Origin: an uncultured Paracoccaceae bacterium
Lineage (GTDB): Bacteria; Pseudomonadota; Alphaproteobacteria; Rhodobacterales; Rhodobacteraceae
Reading direction: 5' to 3'
Length of the DNA: 64,000 bases
Assembly: GCA_947494675.1 (NCBI GenBank)
Contig: CANLVP010000002.1
Location: 930,001-994,000, forward strand
Shown: piece by piece, positions 34,348 to 43,623 of the stretch
How the letters are laid out: each line of letters starts with the position of its first letter
Numbering within the stretch: position 1 is the stretch's first letter
The notes under the pieces: generated by a model
Seen by the model: only the letters and a program-made list of their open reading frames with translations
What the model was told of the DNA's origin: nothing
Database searches by the model: none
Position numbers and translations under genes: made by a program

Positions 34348-34797
34348 CAAACCTGTTCAGACAGTCACGGCCCAAACCGGACCTTCGACCCACGGTGAGG
34401 ATGCTGGGGCCGCAGTCTGCTTTCCGGTCGTTTGCCGCTGCTGAACAGTTTAGTCTGCATCGGCCCAAAACAGTCAACCGACGTTTCAGTTGGTCAATTC
34501 TGGGCTGAACGGCGGCAACCTAATTGGCAATGACAAGGCATGATGCTCAGACGGCCACGGACACAGCACGACTTGGCGCCGCAAACGTCGGTGGCACCGG
34601 TAAAGGGCCAAGCCGCCGCTCGCTACATCGCAACAGTTCGGTAAGTCGGGCCCAACGGCCGCCGTTGGAGCGGATGCCGGGTCTACTGTCGCACCACTTG
34701 AAGGCTCATCAAGGTCGGCCCATTCCGTCCCTTCGCCTGAGTTTCAAGTTGCTGCGCTGGCAGCCTCCGCACAAGACATCCGGCAAGATGTAAGCAC
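34348..34797. other. Non-coding stretch with copies of the dispersed repeat
   Basis: About 450 bases. The best copy, 34368-34440, begins CGGCCCAAACCGGACCTTCG and matches 27119-27188; a weaker one begins near 34712 (CGGCCCATTCCGTCCCTTCG, 16 of 22 positions against 27119). No gene, tRNA or terminator was recognised. Confidence 0.5.
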
Positions 34798-35277
34798 TTA
34801 TGCGAAAATCGGAAAATTGTTCAGCGTCAGGATTGCCAGATGAAGCAGCCCGGCCAGTCCCATCGCAACGCCCATCGGCATGTGTTGGTGCGCGCGCATC
34901 CCAACCCACCTGCTGTGACCTGCCGGTTCAGTGGCGCGGGCAGCGATCAGACATCCAATTGATGCCAGCATCGCAAAAGAAAAGACAAATCCGAACAGGG
35001 ACAGCGACGCTGACGGCAGCATCAGCACGAGCGCGGAGAGGAACTTGACATCTCCGCCCGCCAGAATGCGCACGGCGAACAGGCCAAAACCAATGGCAAA
35101 GACGATGGCCGCGGCAATTGCCCGCGCAATCGCCTCGTCCCAGCCCAGCCACGGGGATGCGGCAAGAAATACGGCCACTCCGGCCAAAGCTGTCCAATTC
35201 GGGATACGCATCCACCGAAGATCGCTGATCATGACAAAGATCATCACCGGGGCAAAAAGGATGAGCGGCAAGAGCAT
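34798..35277 (-). CDS. cpaA: Prepilin peptidase CpaA/TadV (A24 family)
   Basis: 159 residues, about five membrane helices. The two catalytic aspartates of A24 peptidases lie in VMISDLRWMRIPN and RILAGGDVKFLSA. It cleaves the short leader of Flp prepilins at the membrane, as in Tad pilus assembly. The ATG at 35277 lies one base after the stop of the LuxR-type gene, so the two are coupled; a longer frame reaching into that gene is rejected. It is the last gene of the minus-strand tad locus. Confidence 0.9.
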   Translation of the reverse strand: MLLPLILFAPVMIFVMISDLRWMRIPNWTALAGVAVFLAASPWLGWDEAIARAIAAAIVFAIGFGLFAVRILAGGDVKFLSALVLMLPSASLSLFGFVFSFAMLASIGCLIAARATEPAGHSRWVGMRAHQHMPMGVAMGLAGLLHLAILTLNNFPIFA

Positions 35278-35278
35278 A

Positions 35279-36121
35279 TCAGCCAGCAACCAGTCTGATT
35301 GCTTCCCGTCCAGCGGCTCCGGGTCTGAAATTGGACTGGAGCAGGTTGTGGACCAACTCATTGGTGTTGGCCACGTCTGTCTTGGCCCGAATCTGGCGCA
35401 AATGGCTCCGCAGGGTCGCCGCCTTGATGTTCAGCTCTTCCTGGACGCGCTCAAGGCTCAGCCCATCGCTTAAGAGCAGGCACAGCCGGAATTCTGCCCG
35501 GCTTAGGCCAGCTGGATTGGTATCTGACAGGATCGGGGCCGGGAACGCGCGGTTCGGTTGCGCAGGACGATTGGGCAACAGCGCTGAGGTAAATAGGCCT
35601 GGTGACCGCGCCGCCCAAATCTGCGCGAGCGTCCCAGCAAGCGCTGTGATGGCGCGGGCCTTGGCGGTTGTGAACCGATTGCGGAAGCCCAATTCAAGAA
35701 GATGTGTCCATTTCTTGTCTTGAGAAATGACAAAGACGGCCGTTTCGGCAAGCCCACCCTGTCGGTTGAACCGGTTGACCACATCTGTGCCGTCTTCCGC
35801 AGAGACAGAAGCAAACCAAACAGACCCGACCTTTGCATGAGAGACATAGGCCCCCACGATCTTGTCAGACAGTGGACGTTCGTCGATGTGCAAATCTGAC
35901 CCGACAGCACCCTGAATGGAACGGACCGACCGGCCACCTTCAGTGTCGATGCGCACCAAACGTGCGACCTCGGCACCGAGACCGACAGCAAGTTCGGTCA
36001 GACCATGTCGGATCGTATGAAGGCCACTTAGACATTGGCACCAGGTTGCGATGCCTCCCGAAAGTGTGACGACATCCATCCCATTGTCATCACCACTAAA
36101 ATTACTAATTCGATTTACCAT
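35279..36121 (-). CDS. LuxR-type transcriptional regulator within the tad locus
   Basis: 280 residues. The C-terminal LuxR helix-turn-helix (about 205-265) reads GLSRAEFRLCLLLSDGLSLE, VQEELNIKAATLRSHLRQIR and AKTDVANTNELVHNLL. The N-terminal 190 residues show no receiver or acyl-homoserine-lactone domain that I recognise and may form a PAS/GAF-like sensor. It sits between tadC and cpaA, coupled to cpaA, after a 198-base gap that probably contains its own promoter. A role in controlling pilus genes is inferred from position. Confidence 0.82.
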   Translation of the reverse strand: MVNRISNFSGDDNGMDVVTLSGGIATWCQCLSGLHTIRHGLTELAVGLGAEVARLVRIDTEGGRSVRSIQGAVGSDLHIDERPLSDKIVGAYVSHAKVGSVWFASVSAEDGTDVVNRFNRQGGLAETAVFVISQDKKWTHLLELGFRNRFTTAKARAITALAGTLAQIWAARSPGLFTSALLPNRPAQPNRAFPAPILSDTNPAGLSRAEFRLCLLLSDGLSLERVQEELNIKAATLRSHLRQIRAKTDVANTNELVHNLLQSNFRPGAAGREAIRLVAG

Positions 36122-36319
36122 TTAACACACCCCAAAAAAATACTGCTCGGGGCCTCACGGCGCTTATTATTGTCTTTTACCCTTTCGTAACCAATCGTCG
36201 CTGCAACGGGGAAGTTTGTCAAAAAAATGTCATAAGTTTGCGTGAAATGTGCAAGTTCACAACCCTGGGTGGAATCTTGTGACGCGTTCTGGAAACAAAG
36301 CTAGGTCTAAGACCGAATC

Positions 36320-37318
36320 TTAGCCGCCAAAGAACCGGACATAGCGGATGACAACTGGTCCAATTGTGATCAGAACGAGGGCGGGCAGCATCAGTGACGC
36401 CAGTACGCCGGACATTTTCACCGGCAATTTGTTGGCCATTTCCTGCGCTTTCATCTCGCGGTATTCGCGCATTTCGGCCGCATAGGCGGTCAACGCCTCA
36501 GACATCGACGTGCCAAACTGGATCGACTGACTGACCACAGCCGCAAAAGAACGGATGTTTTCCACGTCGGTCCGAATGACCATGTCCTGCATCGCGGCGT
36601 CCCTGTCACGACCTGCCTGCACCTGCCGCTGAACGGTCAGGAATTCGAAAGCGATTTCGGGCGAGATTTCGGCCAGCTCATTGCCGACGCGGGTCATGGC
36701 CGCGTCAAATCCAAGACCTGCCTCAACCGAGACCTGCATGAGGTCCAGCGCGTTGGGAAAGCTTTGCTCGATCCGGAGGCGGCGTTCGTTAACGCGCGAC
36801 TGCAACCATTTGAGGGGCAAGAAATACCCTGCCGCGATGAGCACGGTCAGCGTCTGGAAAATGCGCATATCCGTCATCTGAGAGACCTTGGCGGCCAACT
36901 CAAAGGGCACCTGCACGCCGGGGACTCGGGCCAGCAAAAGTAGCGAGAGCAGGAAACCGGGCAACACCAACCCCAAGAGCACCCGCGCAAGGGTAAAGTT
37001 CCGCACAGCACCGGGCCCGTTGAACCCCGCCTGCGCCAGTTTGCGGGATAGTTCCGTGCGCTCTTTCATATTGGTGGGCAGGAAGGCCTTCCACACCCCT
37101 GTCGGATCATGATCAGGCGCCCGCAACAGGCCCGCATCCCGCCTTGCGGCACGACGCGGATTGCTGGCGGCGATCCGGTCTGCGGCTGGGTTCTTGTCCG
37201 CGACCATGCTGCCAAGACCGACCACCAGCGACAAAACCCCCAGCCCAAGGCCCAAAAGCAGCACTATGCGCGGGTTTTCCGTAACGGCGTTCATGGCGAT
37301 TTGCAGATATTGTTCCAT
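36320..37318 (-). CDS. tadC: Tad pilus inner-membrane platform protein TadC
   Basis: 332 residues of the type II secretion GspF family with three or four membrane helices. The GspF domain occupies the C-terminal half (SFPNALDLMQVSVEAGLGFD, then MQDMVIRTDVENIRSFAAVV). It pairs with TadB as platform for the ATPase TadA. AAGGAG precedes the ATG, and it follows tadB by ten bases. Confidence 0.93.
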   Translation of the reverse strand: MEQYLQIAMNAVTENPRIVLLLGLGLGVLSLVVGLGSMVADKNPAADRIAASNPRRAARRDAGLLRAPDHDPTGVWKAFLPTNMKERTELSRKLAQAGFNGPGAVRNFTLARVLLGLVLPGFLLSLLLLARVPGVQVPFELAAKVSQMTDMRIFQTLTVLIAAGYFLPLKWLQSRVNERRLRIEQSFPNALDLMQVSVEAGLGFDAAMTRVGNELAEISPEIAFEFLTVQRQVQAGRDRDAAMQDMVIRTDVENIRSFAAVVSQSIQFGTSMSEALTAYAAEMREYREMKAQEMANKLPVKMSGVLASLMLPALVLITIGPVVIRYVRFFGG

Positions 37319-37328
37319 GGGTCGCTCC

Positions 37329-38303
37329 TTAAATCCGGAACTTCACGAGGCGCGTCAGGATAATGGCGTTCATCAAAGTGAACCCCACCACCAGAATTGC
37401 CATCGGGACGAACAGCGGATCGTTGTAGACCTCGCTATAATATGTTGGCGTCATGAAAGAGGTGCCACCGAAAATCACGAGAGGCAGGGCCGACAGGAAA
37501 TACGCCGACATGCGCCCTTCGGCCGAGATTGCCTGAATGCGGCGGCGCATGGCGATGCGATTACGGATCACCTTGGACAAAACCTCTAGCACGCGGGCAA
37601 GGTCGCCGCCGGTACCGTGTTGAATGCCGATGCTGGCGCATAGGTAGTGCACATCTTCGGTATCGATACGCTCGGCAAATTCGGTAAAGGCATCCACAAG
37701 GTCTTCGCCAAAGCTGACCTGATCGGCGACCAGACCGAACTCTGTCCCGATCGGATCAGGCATTTCTTCGGCCACGGCAGCAATCGAGGTGTTGAGCGGG
37801 TGCCCGACCCGCAGCCCCCGCGCCATCAAATCAAGCGCTTCGGGAAGTAGCTTTGTCATCGCATCGACCCGTGCCTTACTCCGCGAACGGATCACGGCAA
37901 TGGGCAGAAAAAGCCCAAGGACAAGTCCCACAGCGATGGCTTGCGGAATGGTCAGGGCAAAAGACGCGGCAGCTGCGATCACGGTGGCCAAAACCCCGCA
38001 GATGGTCAGCACAGTGGTCGGCGATCCGGTCATTCCAGCTTGACGCATCACCTTGGGCAAATCACCAAAAAACGGCAGACGGACCATCCAGTTGCCGCGT
38101 TCGACAGGTTTCAGCACGGCAATGATTTCTGCCGTGCTGGCCCCCTTCTCGATCATCTTCATCCGGCGCGAACGCGCCTCTTGCCGGTTTTCAGACCGAC
38201 GCACGAGCTGATAAAGCCCCGTCATCAGCACAAAGAGCCCGAGGGCCAGAGCGGTATAGACCCAGTAAAGCGCGTCGGGGTGGTCGAGAAGCTGATCAAT
38301 CAT
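37329..38303 (-). CDS. tadB: Tad pilus inner-membrane platform protein TadB
   Basis: 324 residues, also GspF-like, with an N-terminal membrane helix, a cytosolic basic stretch (RRSENRQEARSRRMKMIEKG) and the core KLLPEALDLMARGLRVGHPL and YLCASIGIQHGTGGDLARVL. Forms the membrane platform with TadC. Its ATG overlaps the tadA stop by four bases. Confidence 0.93.
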   Translation of the reverse strand: MIDQLLDHPDALYWVYTALALGLFVLMTGLYQLVRRSENRQEARSRRMKMIEKGASTAEIIAVLKPVERGNWMVRLPFFGDLPKVMRQAGMTGSPTTVLTICGVLATVIAAAASFALTIPQAIAVGLVLGLFLPIAVIRSRSKARVDAMTKLLPEALDLMARGLRVGHPLNTSIAAVAEEMPDPIGTEFGLVADQVSFGEDLVDAFTEFAERIDTEDVHYLCASIGIQHGTGGDLARVLEVLSKVIRNRIAMRRRIQAISAEGRMSAYFLSALPLVIFGGTSFMTPTYYSEVYNDPLFVPMAILVVGFTLMNAIILTRLVKFRI

Positions 38304-39694
38304 GCCTGTTCTTTCAGGAAGGTGGCCGGATCAAGGTCGATGCCAGCCGCTTGCAGTGCTTCTGCCGCTTTTGGACGGATGCCTGTTGGGATGAACTCGC
38401 CCCGCACCTCGCCATTGTCGCCAATGCCGTTTTTGCGGAAGATGAAGATATCTTGCATGGTGATGATATCGCCTTCCATGCCGGTCACTTCAGAGATCGA
38501 CATCACGCGGCGCTTGCCGTCCGACAGACGGCTGAGTTGCAGCACGAAATTCAGCCCGCTGGCGATCTGACCACGCACAGCTGACATCGGGAAATCAATC
38601 CCCATCATGGTGACCATCTGCTCCAGACGGCTAAGCGCGTCGCGCGCCGTATTGGCGTGCACGGTCGTCATTGAACCATCGTGACCGGTGTTCATCGCCT
38701 GCAGCATGTCGAAGGTTTCGGCGCCACGCACCTCGCCCACGATAATACGGTCAGGGCGCATACGAAGCGCGTTCCGCAAAAGATCGCGCTGCGCCACGGC
38801 CCCGCCCCCGTTGGGGTTGGACGGGCGGGTTTCAAGCCGAACCACATGGCTTTGCTGCAATTGCAGTTCGGCGGCGTCTTCGATCGTGACGATCCGCTCT
38901 TTGCCAGAGATAAAGGCCGACATTGCGTTCAGCATCGTCGTCTTACCCGAGCCTGTGCCGCCCGAGATCAACACATTCATGCGTGCCGCCACCAAGGCCT
39001 GCAGGAAATTCGCGGCGTGACCGCTGAGCGCGCCATTATCGACCAGACGGGTCAGATCGAAGGGTTTGCGCGAGAATTTGCGGATCGACATGGACGGCCC
39101 GTCAATTGCGCAGGGCCGGATGATCGCATTGACGCGGCTGCCGTCTTCAAGCCGGGCATCCACCCAGGGCTGGCTTTCATCCACGCGGCGACCAATGCGG
39201 GTGACGATCTTGTCGATGATCCGCAGAAGATGTTTTTCGTCGCGGAACCGGGTTGATGCGCGTTCCAGCACGCCAAAACGTTCCACAAAGACATCCTTGT
39301 GTCCGTTCACCAGAATATCGTTGATGGTCGGATCGGCGAGCAAGGGCTCGAGCGGCCCAAGGCCAAGAACCTCGTCCAGCAATTCATCGACAATCTGTTT
39401 GAATTCCTCACCCCGCAGCGGCGTGCCTTCGGCGCTAAGAACGTCGCTCGCAAGAGCTGTGACTTCTTTGCGCAGGGATTCCTTTTCGACCTTTTCGATC
39501 ACCGCGAAATTCAGGCGATCCAAAAGCGCCTCATGTAGTCGGCTTTTGATTTCCAAGCGCTTGATCAATTCACGATCTTCGGGACTTGGTTGCGGGATCA
39601 GGGGCGCATTTGCGGGTTCCGCCATGTTTGCGGCTGCAGCCCGGCTGAATTCGATCGGCGTTGCCTGATTGGAGCGACTGAAGTTCTTAAACAT
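38300..39694 (-). CDS. tadA: Tad pilus assembly ATPase TadA/CpaF
   Basis: 464 residues. Walker A is [16 protein letters not shown], the Asp/Glu boxes are [11 protein letters not shown] and [15 protein letters not shown], and the His box follows at [16 protein letters not shown]. It is the hexameric motor for pilus extension and probably retraction. The ATG at 39694, with AAGGA ten bases upstream, overlaps the end of tadZ by eight bases; a longer frame is rejected. Confidence 0.96.
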   Translation of the reverse strand: MFKNFSRSNQATPIEFSRAAAANMAEPANAPLIPQPSPEDRELIKRLEIKSRLHEALLDRLNFAVIEKVEKESLRKEVTALASDVLSAEGTPLRGEEFKQIVDELLDEVLGLGPLEPLLADPTINDILVNGHKDVFVERFGVLERASTRFRDEKHLLRIIDKIVTRIGRRVDESQPWVDARLEDGSRVNAIIRPCAIDGPSMSIRKFSRKPFDLTRLVDNGALSGHAANFLQALVAARMNVLISGGTGSGKTTMLNAMSAFISGKERIVTIEDAAELQLQQSHVVRLETRPSNPNGGGAVAQRDLLRNALRMRPDRIIVGEVRGAETFDMLQAMNTGHDGSMTTVHANTARDALSRLEQMVTMMGIDFPMSAVRGQIASGLNFVLQLSRLSDGKRRVMSISEVTGMEGDIITMQDIFIFRKNGIGDNGEVRGEFIPTGIRPKAAEALQAAGIDLDPATFLKEQA

Positions 39695-40934
39695 GAGAGG
39701 TTTCTTCCTTAGTCTGTCGTGAAGAGAAGGTGGCAAGGTTCCCCTTGGAAGGCGTAGGGGACGAGAGCGCGTCGGGTTTCGACTGGATGTCTTGCGCCAT
39801 CTTTCCGATGGCCTTTGTCAGACGTGATCGGCCCGATATGGCCGCCAACGGCACACCGCGATCAAGCGCTTCGCGTGCGGGCTTGGGATCAGATGGTAGC
39901 CAATAGGACAGCTCGCGTTCCAAAAGCTTGGCAGCTTGCGCATGGTGACGCCCTTTGATCAGCGGTTTAGCCTCGTGGTTGATCACCATATCGATGGGCA
40001 GCGTTGGGTTTTCTTCCTGATACGCGGTGATCAGGCGTTTGCTTTGCCGGATTGCAGGCACGGTGCTATCGGTCACCAGCAGCAACTGATCGCTGCGGTT
40101 CAGGACCGCCTGCACCCAATGCACGAGGGTCCGTGGCAGGTCGATCACCACAAAATCAAAGTTCAGGGTCAAGTGATCAATCAGCGCATCGATCTGTTCG
40201 CGCGAAAGCGCCTCAAGCGGAACAAAGTCTGTGGGTGCAGTCAAAACGAAAAGCCCGCCGTTGCTTTCCACAAGTGCCTGACTAAGGAATGTCGCGTCGG
40301 GAACGATGCTGTCCGTGGCCATGCGCATCACGCTGTCATTGGCCTCTACATCCAGAAAGCTGGCGATGCCGCCAAATTGCAAATCAAGATCGATGACAGC
40401 GACGCGTTTGCTGTCGCCCTTCCGAACCAGGCGCTTTTTGCCTTGCAGCGCGTCGGCAAGGTTCACGGCCAGCGTGGTCGAACCCACGCCCCCACGTGAC
40501 TGGGCCACGGTGATCACGCGGCCGAGTTTGCTGCCCCCCGCAACCGGAGCAACCGGGGTGGGCTTGAGCGTCTCAAGACTGCGTTTCAGGGCTGCGGTAT
40601 CCACGGGCATGGGCAAGACTTCGGCCACACCTGCGTCCATCAGTTGACGCACCTGGCTCAGCGGCATGTCCGGGTCGGTCACGGCGATGATTTTGCTTGG
40701 TGCGTCCAAGACCGAAACAAGCTCGCGCACCGCGCCAATTTCATTCGGGTCCGACGGATCGGTCCGAAACAGCAGGATCTCTCCGGTCGCGGCCAGGCTG
40801 TGGGCGGTGCCATTTGCCACCGTCAAAGAGCAATCTCTGCGGTTCAGGGTCACGCCGTCCAGGCCAGACAAGGCGGCAGTGATGCTGTCTGCATCTGCTG
40901 CGTCCTTGGCGAAAAGTGTGATGTTATGTGTCAA
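39687..40934 (-). CDS. tadZ: Tad pilus localisation protein TadZ/CpaE
   Basis: 415 residues. An N-terminal atypical receiver-like domain (about 1-125) precedes a MinD/ParA-type ATPase with the deviant Walker A stretch VITVAQSRGGVGSTTLAVNL and VAVIDLDLQFGG. TadZ proteins place the pilus machine at the cell pole. The start is a TTG at 40934 with GGGAGA upstream. It lies 11 bases after the TadE-like gene. Confidence 0.93.
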   Translation of the reverse strand: MTHNITLFAKDAADADSITAALSGLDGVTLNRRDCSLTVANGTAHSLAATGEILLFRTDPSDPNEIGAVRELVSVLDAPSKIIAVTDPDMPLSQVRQLMDAGVAEVLPMPVDTAALKRSLETLKPTPVAPVAGGSKLGRVITVAQSRGGVGSTTLAVNLADALQGKKRLVRKGDSKRVAVIDLDLQFGGIASFLDVEANDSVMRMATDSIVPDATFLSQALVESNGGLFVLTAPTDFVPLEALSREQIDALIDHLTLNFDFVVIDLPRTLVHWVQAVLNRSDQLLLVTDSTVPAIRQSKRLITAYQEENPTLPIDMVINHEAKPLIKGRHHAQAAKLLERELSYWLPSDPKPAREALDRGVPLAAISGRSRLTKAIGKMAQDIQSKPDALSSPTPSKGNLATFSSRQTKEETSHV

Positions 40935-40945
40935 ATGAATTCTCC

Positions 40946-41590
40946 CTAACCGTCCATGCCCTGCGCGAGATCTTCGGCGGGCAAAGAAACGCTGAAGGCA
41001 GGCAGGCTGATGTCTGCGCCCAGCCCAATGGGCGCAGTGCCCCCGGACAGCCCGACAAGCTGCCCAAGCGGCGAAATGAATGAGAAATTTGCGTCGTCCA
41101 ATTCAACGGTGACCATCGGCACATAGGGTCCACCCAGAAATCCAAGGTCGTCGTCAAAGGCGTAGCGAAAGCGCAGGTTGCTGATCGTAGTCCCCGGCGG
41201 CAGTCCGCTGCCCACCAGGCCCCAGATTTCAGAGGCGGTGGAATTGCCCGCATCACCCGTGCAGGTGATTTCACCAGGGTTGGCGCAGGAATTTGAGGCG
41301 GCACTACAGCTGGCGCCAAAACGTGGCAAAGGCGTCAGCGTCGTGGTGCCTCTGGCATTGACGAGCGGGACACCCGTACACGCAGGTGGCCGTACCACCG
41401 CGACCCGCGCGGCGATGTGCATCGCCTTTTCCGCCGTGGTGTGATGATAGGACAGCCGCCCATAATCAATCATGCCAAACAAGATCAGCAGGAAACACGA
41501 GATTGCGACCGTCATTTCGACAAGCGTTGTGCCACGCTCATCTTCGCGGAAGCGGCGCAACAGCGCGCGGGTGTTTTGCAAAAAGGTCAT
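40946..41590 (-). CDS. tadE: TadE-like pseudopilin
   Basis: 214 residues. A short basic leader (RFREDERG) precedes the pseudopilin helix TTLVEMTVAISCFLLILFGM with the conserved Glu at +5 after the processing Gly. A periplasmic domain with two Cys pairs follows (RPPACTGV, SCSAASNSCANPG). Probably processed by CpaA and incorporated at the pilus base or tip. Overlaps the preceding TadE-like gene by four bases. Confidence 0.85.
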   Translation of the reverse strand: MTFLQNTRALLRRFREDERGTTLVEMTVAISCFLLILFGMIDYGRLSYHHTTAEKAMHIAARVAVVRPPACTGVPLVNARGTTTLTPLPRFGASCSAASNSCANPGEITCTGDAGNSTASEIWGLVGSGLPPGTTISNLRFRYAFDDDLGFLGGPYVPMVTVELDDANFSFISPLGQLVGLSGGTAPIGLGADISLPAFSVSLPAEDLAQGMDG

Positions 41591-42078
41591 GATCCGTAGA
41601 TCCGGCTTTGGTCGGTGATCGTCGCCGTGACCACGGCCATATTTTGGCCCGCGAACGTAAAGACCGACGAAAATGGCATATTGATCGTGATGTTGGCAGA
41701 GACTTGCGCGATGGCCGCACCGTTCCTGTAGGTGCCGGTCACGCAGGTCAAGCTCGGCGTAACAGTGTTCACTGACATGCCCGTGGGGAAAAAGCTGGCA
41801 CCGGCCTGATCGCGTTCAACGATGGATTTCAGCGCGACCGCGTAACCCGCGACCGATCCGCCAGATGTGCAGATGTCACGTGGGGCAACGCGGGCAAGAT
41901 AGCGGACAGCGTCACGCACACCAGACGATGCTGCCTGATAGGCCCAGACCATCCGGCCACCTTCGATGACCGAGGCGAACAGCAGTAGGATCAGCGGCAG
42001 GGATATCGCAAACTCCACCAGCGCAGCACCACGTTGATCGCGCTTGAACCGGGCAAAGAGATTATGAAGATGTACCAT
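41587..42078 (-). CDS. Second TadE/TadF-like pseudopilin
   Basis: 163 residues. Leader RFKRDQRG, then the helix AALVEFAISLPLILLLFASV with Glu at the usual place, then a periplasmic domain with two Cys. The ATG at 42078 has GAGGGGA upstream and is preferred over a GTG 15 bases earlier. Minor pilin of the Tad system, probably the TadF partner of the downstream TadE. Confidence 0.85.
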   Translation of the reverse strand: MVHLHNLFARFKRDQRGAALVEFAISLPLILLLFASVIEGGRMVWAYQAASSGVRDAVRYLARVAPRDICTSGGSVAGYAVALKSIVERDQAGASFFPTGMSVNTVTPSLTCVTGTYRNGAAIAQVSANITINMPFSSVFTFAGQNMAVVTATITDQSRIYGS

Positions 42079-42089
42079 GATCTGTCCCC

Positions 42090-43619
42090 TCACCGATAAA
42101 GCTGCACAACATCGCGGAAGATGCCCGTCGACCCGGCCCCGGTGCCTTCGGCGACCTTGCCGATCACCTCACCCCAGATGTCGATCGTCGGCGGCGAATT
42201 ACCGTCGTCACCAACAGGCTCGGTCAAGAAAACCTCGACAAATTCGGCCACCGGCACACCAGTCGCAGCGCCGTTGATGCCGTTTGCGGCACAGTCAATG
42301 GCGGCCGCGACGATGACACGGCGTTCGGGCCCAGCGGGTGTCGCGTTTGAACACTGCGGACGACCGGTTTCCGCCAACCCGTTGGGGAGAATGCCGTTCA
42401 GCCCCGACCCGGGGACTGGCCCACCTTGCGGGTTGTTGATCTCGGCCTGATAGAGTTCATAGCGGGTGTTGATGGCAGGATCGATGCCGAAGGGATCAAC
42501 ACCGCCATAGTTTGTCGCGATATAATTGGCGTAGCCTGTCGACCAGTCACCATCCCCGAAGCGCCCACCACACGTGCTGGTGTTAAAGCAATCATCCCGT
42601 GGAATGCCGACCGTATCAGGAGAGAGCGCCTCATTATTGCCAATGCACTGGTTGCCACCGCCGCCGTTGCCGTTGCCACCACCGCCATTGCCGCCAGAGG
42701 CTGGAATAATGCCCTTAATCACGTTGGGTGCAGGCGCATAGTCGGCGTTGTTTTTTTCGCCGTTCATGATCGTGTTGTAGATATCGAAGCGCACATTGAA
42801 GATCGCATTCTCGATGCCGTTCTTTTGGCCCGGCTCGAGGTCAACGCCATCATAGGCATAGCATTGCGTAATCGACCCGACGGCACCCAGCAGGCAGGCG
42901 TCAAGATTGACGCCGTTCAAACCGGCGCATGGCCCGCTGGTGTCCACAAGAAATCGCGACGGGTCCAGAAAGCCAAAGTCACCGGGCCCCCAAGCCGCGC
43001 CATTGCCGCCCGAGCGGAGGTTGATCATCTGGCCGATGTTGGCGTCAGCGGTCCATCCCGCGGGCTTGCAGAACATCAACGGCGTCACATCGCAGGCATA
43101 TCTGCTCATCGATGCGGTAGATGTGGCCCGCGCGGTATTGTTCGGCGCGCTGACATTGTTGCCGCTGATCGCCAGGAACGCCGCGCCAAAGGTCAGTTGC
43201 ACATCAACTGCATTGGCAGTGACCTGCACAAAACGTGCCTCCGCTGCGTCGGTCGTGGTCGCCGTCGGCGCCGTGCTGTCGCTGCTTGGCAATGCGGAAT
43301 AGAAGGTCAAAGTGTAGTCGCCAGCACCCGACAGGGTCTTGTCGCCTGTCCCAAATGACTGGCGATCACTGATCAGGTTCGCTGCAGCGGCCGTGGCACG
43401 GGTGATCGCATCAGCACTTCCATCAAGCTCCCCGGCGGCGGCAAGTGCGACGGCATCTGTATAGCTTTGCAGCTCTGTCTGGGTCAGCGAAATGCGACCA
43501 ATGTCGAATGTCATCGCGACCAGTCCCAGCATGACCGCAAGCGCCACGCCCCAGAACACAAGCATTGCGCCGCGTGTGTCGCGGGCAAAGCGTTGTGTCA
43601 GAAAGGCGAGCTTACGCAT
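42090..43619 (-). CDS. tadG: TadG-like pilus assembly protein with N-terminal pilin-like helix
   Basis: 509 residues. The leader FARDTRGAMLVFWGVALAVM begins a helix like that of TadG/Flp-related proteins, then a large periplasmic domain with several Cys (SRYACDVTPLMFCKPAGW) and a Gly/Asn-rich linker (ASGGNGGGGNGNGGGGNQ). TadG proteins resemble von Willebrand-type surface or assembly factors. I chose the ATG at 43619, four bases after the cpaB stop; ATGs inside cpaB are possible but lack ribosome-binding sites. Confidence 0.8.
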   Translation of the reverse strand: MRKLAFLTQRFARDTRGAMLVFWGVALAVMLGLVAMTFDIGRISLTQTELQSYTDAVALAAAGELDGSADAITRATAAAANLISDRQSFGTGDKTLSGAGDYTLTFYSALPSSDSTAPTATTTDAAEARFVQVTANAVDVQLTFGAAFLAISGNNVSAPNNTARATSTASMSRYACDVTPLMFCKPAGWTADANIGQMINLRSGGNGAAWGPGDFGFLDPSRFLVDTSGPCAGLNGVNLDACLLGAVGSITQCYAYDGVDLEPGQKNGIENAIFNVRFDIYNTIMNGEKNNADYAPAPNVIKGIIPASGGNGGGGNGNGGGGNQCIGNNEALSPDTVGIPRDDCFNTSTCGGRFGDGDWSTGYANYIATNYGGVDPFGIDPAINTRYELYQAEINNPQGGPVPGSGLNGILPNGLAETGRPQCSNATPAGPERRVIVAAAIDCAANGINGAATGVPVAEFVEVFLTEPVGDDGNSPPTIDIWGEVIGKVAEGTGAGSTGIFRDVVQLYR

Positions 43620-43623
43620 CGGA

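Noticed and set aside
36304-36314. Inverted repeat GGTCTAAGACC after tadC
   Set aside because: Only 5-bp arms with a one-base loop and no T tract; too weak to call a terminator.
42655-42715. G/C-rich simple-sequence tract that could be a CRISPR or minisatellite
   Set aside because: It encodes the Gly/Asn-rich linker of the TadG-like protein in frame; no spacer structure.
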